From the NCBI GenBank assembly GCA_965235075.1, contig OZ249404.1, positions 496,001 to 560,000 on the forward strand: DNA of 64,000 nucleotides, in the 5' to 3' direction. Both the position numbers and the translations under genes were made by a program. Position 1 is the stretch's first letter, and the number at the start of each line of letters is the position of its first letter. Of this stretch, positions 9,118 through 18,053 are shown piece after piece. Origin of the DNA: Fontibacterium medardense. GTDB taxonomy: Bacteria; Pseudomonadota; Alphaproteobacteria; Pelagibacterales; Pelagibacteraceae. Below the pieces are notes generated by a model. It worked only from the letters and a program-made list of their open reading frames with translations, made no database searches and was not told where the DNA came from.

Positions 9118-10253
9118 TTCACTATGCTCCTACTAAAGTTATATACTTTAAAGACGTCATTTATATGTCGAATCTGATTATTTTTTAAGTAATTTTTAAC
9201 GATATTAGCACTTAAAATCTTAAGCAATTTATTGGTTATATCAGCGAAAGTTATCTTATTTTCCAAAAATTTTTGCACTAGAATTTCATTAAGTGCATTA
9301 ATTAAAATAAAACCACTTTCATTAAGGACATTTTTAAATTTTAAAATTTTAAGTGAGGGATTTCTTTTAGAATTTGCTTTAATTAAAGTTAATTGATTTT
9401 GAGATAAAAAATTATGATCATTATTTTTGTGATTGTAAAAATTATTATACAAAGAATTAGCAATTGGGATTTTCATGTCATTGTAATGATATAGCATTGA
9501 TGAAAGACCATTCTTAAATTCAATGATTGCATGTATCAAGGATTGGGGATGTATAATTATTTTGAATTTATTAATCGGTAGATTAAATATTAATGAAGCT
9601 TCTATTACCTCTAGAACTTTGTTCATTAGATTTGCTGAATCAATTGATATTTTTTTACCCATTCTCCAATTTGGATGCTTTGCTGCTTGTGCGGGAGTAA
9701 CTTTATTTAAATTAACTTTTTTTTCAAAAAAAGGTCCTCCAGATGCTGTGAGGTAAATATCTTTTATAGTATTTATATTTTTATTCTTGATTAAATTATG
9801 TATGGAAAAATGTTCTGAATCAATTGGAGTAAAATGACAATTATACTTTTTTAATTCTTTTAAAATAAACTTCCAACCGCAAATTATACTTTCTTTATTT
9901 GCAATTAAAAGTTTTTTTGAAAACTTAATAATATTAATTGTTGGTATCAGTCCAGCTATTCCAGAAATAGCGGCGACCGTTATATCAAATTTTATTTTTT
10001 TTAATAAAATAAGATCATCAATTAAATTAATATTATTATCTTTGCAGAAAATTCTAAGTTTCTCCTTAAAATAAAAGTTATTTGAATAAATATATTTCGG
10101 TTTAAATTTTTTTGCCTGTGTTATGAGTAACTTAACATTATTATTCCCACTTAATAAAACTACATCAAAGTCCTTCTTATTTTTTGATATAATTTCTAAA
10201 GTAGTTTTACCTATGCTACCAGTTGATCCTAAAATACAAATTTTTTTTATCAT
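9114..10253 (-). CDS. dxr: 1-deoxy-D-xylulose 5-phosphate reductoisomerase
   Basis: Converts DXP to 2-C-methyl-D-erythritol 4-phosphate using NADPH, the committed step of the MEP isoprenoid pathway. The 379 aa protein begins with the NADPH-binding GSTGSIGKTTLEI and contains the metal-binding and substrate-binding segments (IDSEHFS; TASGGPF; HPNWRMGKKISIDSANLMNK with conserved Asn/Lys/Glu residues following). It sits between cdsA and bamA in the common uppS-cdsA-dxr order and overlaps both neighbours slightly. Isoprenoid made here feeds UppS, encoded two genes upstream. Confidence 0.96.
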   Translation of the reverse strand: MIKKICILGSTGSIGKTTLEIISKNKKDFDVVLLSGNNNVKLLITQAKKFKPKYIYSNNFYFKEKLRIFCKDNNINLIDDLILLKKIKFDITVAAISGIAGLIPTINIIKFSKKLLIANKESIICGWKFILKELKKYNCHFTPIDSEHFSIHNLIKNKNINTIKDIYLTASGGPFFEKKVNLNKVTPAQAAKHPNWRMGKKISIDSANLMNKVLEVIEASLIFNLPINKFKIIIHPQSLIHAIIEFKNGLSSMLYHYNDMKIPIANSLYNNFYNHKNNDHNFLSQNQLTLIKANSKRNPSLKILKFKNVLNESGFILINALNEILVQKFLENKITFADITNKLLKILSANIVKNYLKNNQIRHINDVFKVYNFSRSIVN

Positions 10254-10864
10254 TAGATTAGAGAATTTCCAAAAATAAATATCCAGATTAGTCCGTCTAC
10301 TCTATCCAAAAAACCTCCATGTCCTGGAATAAAATTAGAAGTATCCTTCTTATCGTTAAGTCGTTTTATATATGACATTAAAATATCTCCAATCTGTCCT
10401 ATGATTGATAATAAAAACTGATAAAAAAAAATGTTAAAATTTAATATATAATTACTATCTAAAAAAAAAATTAAACAAGCAAATTGACTTAAAATTAATG
10501 AACCAAATGCTCCTGACCATGTTTTGTTAGGACTAATTTTAATTAATTTTGGTCCGCCAAATAATTTACCAAATATATAGCCACCGATATCGGTGAGCCA
10601 CGCTATAAGAATTAACCACAGAAATTTTAAGTTATAATCCTCTAAATTGTATATTTTTAGTAAAGAAAGGAAAAAAAATAATAAAATTAGCAATCCGATT
10701 AAATATATATAATTTTTTTTTTTAAAGATTCTATTCCATTCATAAACACAAAATAAACAAACAATAATAATCAATAAATTTGAGAATATTTTTTGATAAA
10801 GCAAAATGTAAATAATTGGAAAAGCTAATAAGGAGATGACAAATCTTTTTTTAAAATTACTCAT
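10253..10864 (-). CDS. cdsA: Phosphatidate cytidylyltransferase (short form)
   Basis: Makes CDP-diacylglycerol from phosphatidic acid and CTP for phospholipid synthesis at the inner membrane. The family signature is intact near the C-terminus: SYIKRLNDKKDTSNFIPGHG followed by GFLDRVDG. The protein has several hydrophobic helices but is only 203 aa, against about 285 in E. coli, so the N-terminal membrane region is reduced. The start overlaps the uppS stop by 8 bases. Context between uppS and dxr is standard. Confidence 0.92.
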   Translation of the reverse strand: MSNFKKRFVISLLAFPIIYILLYQKIFSNLLIIIVCLFCVYEWNRIFKKKNYIYLIGLLILLFFFLSLLKIYNLEDYNLKFLWLILIAWLTDIGGYIFGKLFGGPKLIKISPNKTWSGAFGSLILSQFACLIFFLDSNYILNFNIFFYQFLLSIIGQIGDILMSYIKRLNDKKDTSNFIPGHGGFLDRVDGLIWIFIFGNSLI

Positions 10865-11543
10865 TTAATCCCCCAAATTTTCTTTTGATACTAGTAAACG
10901 TATTAACAATTTTTTTTAAATCTAAAAAATTAAAATCTGGCCAATTTTTATTTACAAAAAATAACTCTGCATATGAAAGTTGCCAGAGTAAAAAATTACT
11001 TAATCTTTTATTACCACCTGTTCTTATGAGAATATCAGGATCAGGTATATTTTTTGTGTATAAATTATTAGTAATTAACTCTTCATTAATCACCTTGTTT
11101 TTATTTTTTAAAATACTTTTAAAAGCATTTATTAATTCAGATTTTGCTCCATAATTAAATGCAAAAACAACTGTTATTGCATTATTTTTTTTTGTTTTTT
11201 CTTGTATCTTTTTTATAATAGGCTTCAAATCTTTTGGAATATTTATTAAATCTCCAATAAATTTAATTCTAATGTTATTCTTATTTAATTTGTTAAAATT
11301 TTTTTTATAAAAATATTTAAATAAATAGAAAAGATAATTAATTTCTTTCTTAGGTCTATTCCAGTTTTCTGTTGAAAAAGTATAAAGTGTTAAATATTTA
11401 ATTTTTAACTTAATAGAGTGCTCAATAACTTTATTGATATTTTGAAGTCCATAATAATGACCCTTATTTCGATCGTTATAATTTTTTAGACCCCAACGAC
11501 CATTGCCATCCATGATAATGGCGATATGGGATGGCAAGATCAT
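10857..11543 (-). CDS. uppS: Undecaprenyl diphosphate synthase (isoprenyl transferase)
   Basis: cis-Prenyltransferase that elongates farnesyl diphosphate to the C55 carrier lipid used for peptidoglycan and LPS. The 228 aa protein has the N-terminal IAIIMDGNGRWG motif with the catalytic Asp and the C-terminal signature DILIRTGG followed by LSNFLLWQLSYAEL. The start overlaps the frr TGA stop as ATGA, so it is coupled to frr. Confidence 0.95.
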   Translation of the reverse strand: MILPSHIAIIMDGNGRWGLKNYNDRNKGHYYGLQNINKVIEHSIKLKIKYLTLYTFSTENWNRPKKEINYLFYLFKYFYKKNFNKLNKNNIRIKFIGDLINIPKDLKPIIKKIQEKTKKNNAITVVFAFNYGAKSELINAFKSILKNKNKVINEELITNNLYTKNIPDPDILIRTGGNKRLSNFLLWQLSYAELFFVNKNWPDFNFLDLKKIVNTFTSIKRKFGGLNE

Positions 11544-12088
11544 ACCTTTAAGATTTCAACTTCTTTTTCGCCTAATTTTTTATCAATCTCTGCAATTTTG
11601 AGATCTGTAATTTTTTGAACTTCGTTAGAATTTTTCTTTAAATCATCTTCACTTAAATTATTATCTTTTTGTTCTTTCTTTAGTTCTTCCAGTGAATCTC
11701 GTCTAATATTTCTTATAGCCACTTTGGCTTTCTCAGCTATAGTTTTTAAAACTTTTATTAATTCTTTTCTTCTTTCTTCTGTAAGTTTTGGAATTGCGAT
11801 TCTTAATAATTGCCCATCAACAAGTGGGTTTAAGTTTAAATCTGAAGTTCTGATTGCTTGATCTACTGCGCCAACATTTGCTTTATCCCATACTTGAACA
11901 TTAATCATTTGTGGCTCTGGAATAGAAACAGTTGCTAGTTGGCTTATTGGCATTTTCTGTCCATAAACCTCAACCCTAACTCCATCTAGCATTTTTGGAT
12001 TTGCTCTTCCTGTTCTAACAGTTGATAATTCTTTTGAATAAGAGCCGAGAGATAAATTCATTCTCTCTTCTATTTTTTTTATAATCAT
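11540..12088 (-). CDS. frr: Ribosome recycling factor
   Basis: Splits post-termination ribosomes with EF-G. The protein has the conserved core STVRTGRANPKMLDG and LTEERRKEL, then the helical RRDSLEELKK region. I place the start at ATG 12088 (182 aa), because an AGG/AGGTG Shine-Dalgarno lies 8 bases upstream; an in-frame GTG at 12097 would give 185 aa, the E. coli length, but has no ribosome binding site. The gene begins immediately at the tsf stop. In most bacteria pyrH lies between tsf and frr; it is absent here. Confidence 0.95.
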   Translation of the reverse strand: MIIKKIEERMNLSLGSYSKELSTVRTGRANPKMLDGVRVEVYGQKMPISQLATVSIPEPQMINVQVWDKANVGAVDQAIRTSDLNLNPLVDGQLLRIAIPKLTEERRKELIKVLKTIAEKAKVAIRNIRRDSLEELKKEQKDNNLSEDDLKKNSNEVQKITDLKIAEIDKKLGEKEVEILKV

Positions 12089-12089
12089 T

Positions 12090-13007
12090 TTAAGCACCTG
12101 CTAATGATTTTACTTCTTCATTAAAGTCTGTTTTTTTAACTTCTATACCTTCGCCGACTTTATATTTTATAAAAGATTTAATAACTAAATTTTGCTTAAT
12201 TTCTTTTCCAAAATCAACAACTGCTTGTTCAACAGTGATATCTTGATTATGTATCCATTTTTGACCCATTAAAGTGTTATCAGATATAACTTTTTTTAAT
12301 TTTCCAACTAAAATTTTATCAATCATATCGTCTTTTTTTCCTTGATTTTTAAGCTCTTCTTTTAAAATTTCTTTTTCTTTATTGATAAAATCAACGCTCA
12401 AATCTTTTTCAGATAAAGACATTGGTGACATTGCTGCAATATGCATGCAAACTTTTCTTGAAAAATCTAAAACTTCTTTACTTTTACTTTCGCAATCAAT
12501 TGAAATCAAAACTCCAATTTTTCCCATATTTTCGCTTTGTTGATTATGTATATAATTTGCAACAACTCCTTTTGTATTTTCTAAATAAGCAATTCTTCTA
12601 ATTTTAATATTTTCACCAATTTTTGCGATTAGATTAACTAATTCATCCTTTATCAAGTTATTATTAATTTTTGCATTTGATATAGTTTCAATACTAAAAT
12701 TATTAGCAAGTGCAATTTTAGAAACTTCGGAGCAAAAATTTATAAATTCATTATTTTTTGCAACAAAGTCTGTTTCAGAATTAATTTCTAATATGCAAGC
12801 TTTAGAATTGTTTGATGCGATTACCGCTAAACCCTCTGCTGCATCTCGGGATGATTTTTTAGCAGCTTTGGTTATCCCTTTTTTTCGTAAATATTCAATT
12901 GACTTTTCAATATCAAAATTATTTTCTGATAAAGCTGTTTTGCAATCTTGAATACCAGCTCCTGTCAATTCTCTAAGTTCTTTAACTTTTGCTAAATTAT
13001 CAGACAT
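12090..13007 (-). CDS. tsf: Elongation factor Ts
   Basis: Nucleotide exchange factor for EF-Tu. The 305 aa protein has the N-terminal UBA-like domain with VKELRELTGAGIQDCKTAL and the core motif SETDFVAKN, followed by the duplicated dimerisation core. It lies 12 bases after rpsB, so it is co-transcribed and shares control through the rpsB leader. The length is normal. Confidence 0.97.
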   Translation of the reverse strand: MSDNLAKVKELRELTGAGIQDCKTALSENNFDIEKSIEYLRKKGITKAAKKSSRDAAEGLAVIASNNSKACILEINSETDFVAKNNEFINFCSEVSKIALANNFSIETISNAKINNNLIKDELVNLIAKIGENIKIRRIAYLENTKGVVANYIHNQQSENMGKIGVLISIDCESKSKEVLDFSRKVCMHIAAMSPMSLSEKDLSVDFINKEKEILKEELKNQGKKDDMIDKILVGKLKKVISDNTLMGQKWIHNQDITVEQAVVDFGKEIKQNLVIKSFIKYKVGEGIEVKKTDFNEEVKSLAGA

Positions 13008-13019
13008 TGAATAAACTTT

Positions 13020-13817
13020 TTAATTTTTTAAAGCTTCTTCTTTATTCTCAGAATCTTTTTTTAATTTAATTTTTGGAGATTCTTTAGTAGCTTTTTTAGG
13101 TTTATCCTCTTCAACAGGCTCAACTATTTTAATATTTTGTTTTGCATCTAAAATAGTTTTTTTAGCTAAATCACAATAAAGATTAATTGATCTTCTGGCG
13201 TCATCATTTCCTGGTATTGGAAAATCAATATCATCAGGATTTGAATTGCTATCAACAATTGCAACGATTGGAATTTTTAATTTTCTTGCTTCTGCAATCG
13301 CTAAAGATTCAATATTTGTATCGATAACAAATAGCATATTAGGAACACCTCTCATGTCTGCTATTCCACCTAATGATCTATTTAATTTATCACGCTCAAG
13401 GCTCATCTTAATAAGCTCTTTTTTTGTAAAACCTTTATTTTCTTTATTAAGTTCTTCAGTAAGTTTTTTTAATCTTCTAATTGAATTGCTAATAGTCTTC
13501 CAATTCGTCAACATTCCACCAGGCCATCTGTGATTAACAAAGAATTGTCCAGTTTCTTTAGCAACTTCAGCAATCAATTCGCTTGCCTGTTTCTTTGTTG
13601 AAACAAATAAAATTTTACCACCAGAAGCTACACATTTGTGCATTTCTAGCATTGCATTATTCAGTAACTTTACTGTTTGCAGTAAATCTATAATGTGAAT
13701 TGAGTTTTTTTCTCCAAAAATAAATTTCTTCATTTTTGGGTTCCATCTAAAAGTTTTGTGACCTAAGTGTACTCCAGCTTCTAAAAGCTCTTTTACAGAC
13801 GCAGCGGGTATGTTCAT
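13020..13817 (-). CDS. rpsB: 30S ribosomal protein S2
   Basis: Small-subunit ribosomal protein that joins late in 30S assembly. The 265 aa protein carries the family motifs KELLEAGVHLGHKTFRWNPKM and FFVNHRWPGGMLTNW, and the PIVAIVDSNSNPD segment. It has a Lys/Glu-rich C-terminal tail of about 35 residues. The start ATG at 13817 has a clear GGAG Shine-Dalgarno 7 bases upstream, which can be sequestered by the leader structure described separately. Confidence 0.97.
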   Translation of the reverse strand: MNIPAASVKELLEAGVHLGHKTFRWNPKMKKFIFGEKNSIHIIDLLQTVKLLNNAMLEMHKCVASGGKILFVSTKKQASELIAEVAKETGQFFVNHRWPGGMLTNWKTISNSIRRLKKLTEELNKENKGFTKKELIKMSLERDKLNRSLGGIADMRGVPNMLFVIDTNIESLAIAEARKLKIPIVAIVDSNSNPDDIDFPIPGNDDARRSINLYCDLAKKTILDAKQNIKIVEPVEEDKPKKATKESPKIKLKKDSENKEEALKN

Positions 13818-13824
13818 TTTTTTT

Positions 13825-13890
13825 CTCCGGTTATTTCCACCACAGTTTCTGCCATTATTGGACCGGGGGGTATTGCTACCCTCAACTGTG
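13825..13890 (-). ncRNA. Structured rpsB leader (S2 autoregulatory RNA candidate)
   Basis: Cis-regulatory RNA candidate in the 5' UTR of rpsB, noticeably richer in G+C than its surroundings. Read on the minus strand, CACAGTT (13890-13884) pairs with AACTGTG (13847-13841) to make a 7-bp outer stem. Inside are a hairpin GGGTA-GCAA-TACCC (13881-13868) with a GNRA-type loop and a short CCA-ATAA-TGG hairpin (13861-13852). The single-stranded CCGGT (13866-13862) is complementary to ACCGG (13831-13827), which overlaps the GGAG Shine-Dalgarno (13828-13825), so a pseudoknot could block initiation. A conserved RNA motif before rpsB has been described in Candidatus Pelagibacter ubique; identity with it is my inference. 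Control by S2 protein is expected but not shown. Confidence 0.8.
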
Positions 13891-13907
13891 TGCGAATTTT
13901 TTATGGT

Positions 13908-13935
13908 TTTATATTAAAATCTAGGAAAAACACAA
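13908..13935 (-). promoter_or_regulatory. Putative rpsB promoter
   Basis: On the minus strand, TTGTGT (13935-13930) and TATAAA (13913-13908) are separated by 16 bases and lie just upstream of the structured rpsB leader. A start site about 6-8 bases after the -10 box would put the whole leader in the transcript. The -35 is weak and the region is AT-rich, so the call rests mainly on position. Confidence 0.4.
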
Positions 13936-13942
13936 GTGAATA

Positions 13943-16900
13943 CTAGTGAATTTTACACTCAAAACCTGAGCTATTTAAAACACTAACTGTAGAGGCATCA
14001 ATTAATTTGTTTGTTTTAAGATTAAATGCATAGTTTTTATCTTTAGAATTCATTCTAATTAAAACTTTGGTATCACCACCATCTTTTAAAATTTTCTTAA
14101 GTTCATTTATGCTTTCTAAATTTTTAATAATAATTTCAGCATTATTAATTTTTGCTTCTTTTATAGAATTAATCTCGGTTAATTTTCTAGTAGTTAATCT
14201 TGTTGTTCCATTTGTCATTTTTTCTTTAATAATATTTATTAAAAAAGAATTTCCTGGAGTCATCTTATCTCTGTTAGCAAGTAAGATTTCTGAAAAAATA
14301 AATAGTTCATACATTCGACTAAGATCGCTTAATTTAATAATTGCAAAGGGCTGCCCTTTTGCTGTTTTCTTTTCTTGAACTGCCATTAAAGTTCCGGAAA
14401 GAACAAATTCTCTATTTAAATCATTTTCGGAAATATCAGAAAATCTTTTAACATTATAAGTTTTTAATACTTTCTCATAATTTAATAGAGGGTGTTCACT
14501 AATAAAGAAGCCAATGGACTCAAATTCATTTTTCATTTTTTCATTTTGATTCCAAAAATCTTTTTTATTTACAAAATTTTCTAGTGATGGAAGTTTACTA
14601 TTTTTGTCATCACTAAATAAGCTATTTTGTAAAAGATTTGCTTCTTTATAATTTTTAGAAATCTTAATAATTTCAGGCACAGCGTCATATAAAAATTTAC
14701 GATTACTTTCTAAACAATCAAAAGCTCCAGATTTAATAAGACCTTCCATTTGGAGCTTATTAATTAACTTTGAATCAATTCTTAAAATAAAATCTTCTAA
14801 AGATTTAAATGGACCGTTATTTTTTCTATCAGCGATTATCTGATTAACGGATTCGTAACCGACAGCTTTGATTGCTGCTAATGCATAATAAACTTTATTA
14901 TCTTTAACAATAAAATCTGCAAAAGATTCATTAATTGATGGAAGAATCACATCAATCTTTAATCGTTTTAACTCTTCATAATACTCATTTAATTTATCTG
15001 TATTAGCTAAATCTAAATTCATGGAAGCTGCAATAAAATAAAAAGGATAATGCGTTTTTAAGTAAGCAGTTTGATAAGCAATTAAAGCATAAGCTGCAGC
15101 ATGACTTTTGTTAAATCCATACTGTGCAAATTTTTCAACTAGTTGAAATATGTAAACAGCTTGGTCCTTAGTAATTCCATTTTTAACAGCCCCTTCTATA
15201 AAATCTTTCTTCTGTCTTTCCATTTCTGCTGATTTTTTCTTACCCATGGCTTTTCTTAAAATATCAGCTTTGCCAGCTGAAAATCCTGAAAGGGATTGAG
15301 CAATCTGCATCACTTGTTCTTGATAAATAATAACTCCGTAAGTCTCTTTTAAAATGTGTTCAATTTTTGGATGAAGGTAATCAGGCTTTTCTATTCCATG
15401 CTTACAATTATTGTATTTTGAAATATTCTGCATCGGACCTGGTCTAAAAAGAGCAACTAGTGCAATAATATCTTCAAATTTATTAGGCTTCATTTGCTTT
15501 AAAACCTCTCTCATTCCAGCGCTCTCTAACTGGAACACGCCCATAGTTTCGCCAGAACATAAAAGTTCAAAAGTTTTAGGATCATCAAGGGAAAGATCTT
15601 TTAAATTTATTTTAATGTTATTTTCTTTAAGAGAATTAACTGTCTTTTTAATAACTGTAAGTGTTTTAAGACCTAAGAAATCAAATTTTACAAGGCCTGC
15701 ATTCTCAGACCACTTCATGTCAAACTGCGTTACCGGAATATCATTTTCTGAATCAAAATCTTTATATAGAGGAACGATCTCTTCAATTTGTCTGTCTGCA
15801 ATAACTATACCAGCAGCATGAGTTGCAATATTTCTATAAAGCCCTTCAAGTTTAATTGCTAACTTAATTAATTTATCAATCTTAACATCATTTTTTTGCG
15901 CCTCTTGTATTCTTGGCTCAAGAGCAACAGACTCTTGTAATGAAAGAGGTCTTGATGGATCAAAGGGGATCATTTTTGAAAGGGAATCTACAACGCTATA
16001 AGGGAGACCTATTACACGACCAATATCACGAATTGCCATTCGAGCTTGAAGCTTTCCAAATGTAATAATTTGCGCAACTCCGCCTTTATATTTATTTTTT
16101 ACATAATTAATTACTTTATCTCTATCTTCCTGACAAAAATCGATATCAAAATCTGGAATTGAAATACGATCCGGATTTAAAAAACGTTCAAAGATTAATC
16201 CAAATTTAATTGGATCTAACTCTGTAATAGATAATGCCCAAGCAACTAAAGATCCAGCACCAGACCCCCTACCTGGTCCCACAGGAATGTTATTATTTTT
16301 AGCCCACAAAATATAATCAGAGACAATTAAGAAATAACCAGAAAACTTCATCTGGCTAATCATTTTTACCTCGTAATTTAATCTATCTACATAAATCTTC
16401 TTTGTTTCTTCAATCTGTTTTGGATCACTAATATTTTTTAAAATAACTTCTTTTAATCTTATCTCTAATCCTTTTTGTGCTAGCTCCTGTAGTACAACAT
16501 CAACATTTTTCTCAGTTGAAGAAGTTGAGGTAAAGTTTGGAAGCAAAGGTTTGCTTGGTAATGGTCGATAAAGACATTGATATCTTAAATTATGATTGTT
16601 TTCCAAAGCATCTGGTAAATCAGCAAACGATTTAAGCATTTCATCATTACTCTTAAGAAAATGTTGATCTGAATAACTAATTCTATTTTTATCCTCCACA
16701 TAAGCTTTTTGACCAATACAAATATATGCATCATGGGCTTCATACATATCTTGATGAATATAAAAAACTTCGTGCGAGGCTATAATTGGAACTTTTAAAG
16801 ACTTTGAGTTGTTAATTAAAAAATTTTCTATTCTGTCTTCATTAACTTCATTATGTCTTTGTATTTCAAAAAAAAGATTATCCTTAAATGCAGACTTTAG

Positions 16901-17368
16901 TTTATTTACATTATTTAGAAATATTTTATCCTGATTATTAAGAATAAGCTGAGAAGTTAAAGTGTGATTTCCACCCAATAAAACAAAAAGTCCGCTACTG
17001 TAATCTAGTAAGTCTTTAATTGAACAATGCGGAGCATCAGTTGCGTTAATATCAAGATATGACTTAGAGGAAAGTTTTAATAAATTCTTATAGCCTTGCT
17101 CATTTTTCGCTATTAAAGAAACTTTACCGATAATATTGTCAGTCTTTACATTAAGTTGTGTACCAATAATTGGATGAACGCCAACTTTTGATAATTCCTC
17201 TGAAAACTCTAAAGCTCCACTTAAATTATAAGAGTCAGACATTCCTAGGGATAAAAATTTTGAAAGTTTTGCATGCTTTGCTAACTCCTCAATTTTAACG
17301 GCCCCTTCGCAGATTGAGTACTGAGTGTGAATTTTAAAGTGGTTAAATTTAATATCTTTGAGACTCAT
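13943..17368 (-). CDS. dnaE: DNA polymerase III subunit alpha
   Basis: Catalytic subunit of the replicative polymerase. The 1141 aa protein has an N-terminal PHP domain (HFKIHTQYS), the palm active site with IPDFDIDFCQEDRDKVI (paired catalytic Asp), VKFDFLGLKTLT (third Asp), the fingers segment YQEQVMQIAQ, a helix-hairpin-helix region and a C-terminal OB fold. A beta-clamp binding motif, QNSLF, is visible at residues 914-918. It starts 4 bases after lolD ends, in the lolC-lolD-dnaE order common to alphaproteobacteria. Its stop is followed by the rpsB promoter and leader. Confidence 0.97.
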   Translation of the reverse strand: MSLKDIKFNHFKIHTQYSICEGAVKIEELAKHAKLSKFLSLGMSDSYNLSGALEFSEELSKVGVHPIIGTQLNVKTDNIIGKVSLIAKNEQGYKNLLKLSSKSYLDINATDAPHCSIKDLLDYSSGLFVLLGGNHTLTSQLILNNQDKIFLNNVNKLKSAFKDNLFFEIQRHNEVNEDRIENFLINNSKSLKVPIIASHEVFYIHQDMYEAHDAYICIGQKAYVEDKNRISYSDQHFLKSNDEMLKSFADLPDALENNHNLRYQCLYRPLPSKPLLPNFTSTSSTEKNVDVVLQELAQKGLEIRLKEVILKNISDPKQIEETKKIYVDRLNYEVKMISQMKFSGYFLIVSDYILWAKNNNIPVGPGRGSGAGSLVAWALSITELDPIKFGLIFERFLNPDRISIPDFDIDFCQEDRDKVINYVKNKYKGGVAQIITFGKLQARMAIRDIGRVIGLPYSVVDSLSKMIPFDPSRPLSLQESVALEPRIQEAQKNDVKIDKLIKLAIKLEGLYRNIATHAAGIVIADRQIEEIVPLYKDFDSENDIPVTQFDMKWSENAGLVKFDFLGLKTLTVIKKTVNSLKENNIKINLKDLSLDDPKTFELLCSGETMGVFQLESAGMREVLKQMKPNKFEDIIALVALFRPGPMQNISKYNNCKHGIEKPDYLHPKIEHILKETYGVIIYQEQVMQIAQSLSGFSAGKADILRKAMGKKKSAEMERQKKDFIEGAVKNGITKDQAVYIFQLVEKFAQYGFNKSHAAAYALIAYQTAYLKTHYPFYFIAASMNLDLANTDKLNEYYEELKRLKIDVILPSINESFADFIVKDNKVYYALAAIKAVGYESVNQIIADRKNNGPFKSLEDFILRIDSKLINKLQMEGLIKSGAFDCLESNRKFLYDAVPEIIKISKNYKEANLLQNSLFSDDKNSKLPSLENFVNKKDFWNQNEKMKNEFESIGFFISEHPLLNYEKVLKTYNVKRFSDISENDLNREFVLSGTLMAVQEKKTAKGQPFAIIKLSDLSRMYELFIFSEILLANRDKMTPGNSFLINIIKEKMTNGTTRLTTRKLTEINSIKEAKINNAEIIIKNLESINELKKILKDGGDTKVLIRMNSKDKNYAFNLKTNKLIDASTVSVLNSSGFECKIH

Positions 17369-17372
17369 TTTT

Positions 17373-18053
17373 CTATTTCAAAATTGTAACATTAGAATCT
17401 TGAATAGCTAACTGAATATCTGCTTTATCTGATAATTCTCTATTATGAGTTGCAAAAACAATTAATCTTTCTTTTGATTTTAAACTTAAAAGTATTTCAA
17501 AGACTTCATTTGCAGTTTTGCTATCCAAATTACCAGTTGGTTCATCTGCTAATATAAGTTCAGGCTCATTTATTAAGGCTCTAGCAATTGCAACACGTTG
17601 TTGCTCTCCGCCTGACAATTCATGTGGGTAATGATTTAATCTTTCTTTTAACCCAAGTTTTGCAAGTAAACTTTCTGCTTTTTTAAAAGATTCATTCTTA
17701 TCTAAATTATTAATTAGTAAAGGAAGAATAACGTTATCAATGGCTCGAAGATCAGAAATTAAATTATTGAATTGATAAACTATTGAAATGCTTTTTCTTC
17801 TATAAATTGTTTTTTCATCATCTTTTAAATTAATTAAATTAACATCATTAAAAAAATACTCACCTTGATCAACAGTCTCAAGTAATCCTAAAATATGTAA
17901 TAGTGTAGATTTTCCAGAACCAGAAGGGCCAATTAAAGAGACAATATTATTTTTACCCAAAGATAAATTAACACCTTTTAAAACCTGAATATTTTTACTA
18001 GCATCAATGTATTTCTTTTGAATATTTTTTAACTTTAAAAAACTGTCAGTCAT
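17373..18053 (-). CDS. lolD: Lipoprotein-releasing ABC transporter ATPase LolD
   Basis: ATPase of the LolCDE machine that extracts lipoproteins from the inner membrane. The 226 aa protein has Walker A GPSGSGKST, the signature LSGGEQQRVAIARAL, Walker B LILADEPTGNLD and the H-loop FATHNREL. The start overlaps lolC by 8 bases. The LolD/MacB family includes other exporters, but the adjoining permease supports the Lol role. Confidence 0.93.
   Translation of the reverse strand: MTDSFLKLKNIQKKYIDASKNIQVLKGVNLSLGKNNIVSLIGPSGSGKSTLLHILGLLETVDQGEYFFNDVNLINLKDDEKTIYRRKSISIVYQFNNLISDLRAIDNVILPLLINNLDKNESFKKAESLLAKLGLKERLNHYPHELSGGEQQRVAIARALINEPELILADEPTGNLDSKTANEVFEILLSLKSKERLIVFATHNRELSDKADIQLAIQDSNVTILK

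Noticed and set aside
13852..13890. The GC-rich hairpins after dnaE as an intrinsic terminator
   Set aside because: No run of T follows the hairpins in the dnaE direction, and the structure lies downstream of a promoter-like pair in the rpsB 5' UTR, so a leader RNA explains it better.
15411..15821. A 136-codon plus-strand reading frame
   Set aside because: It is fully antisense to the conserved polymerase domain of dnaE and has no ribosome binding site or recognisable protein features.
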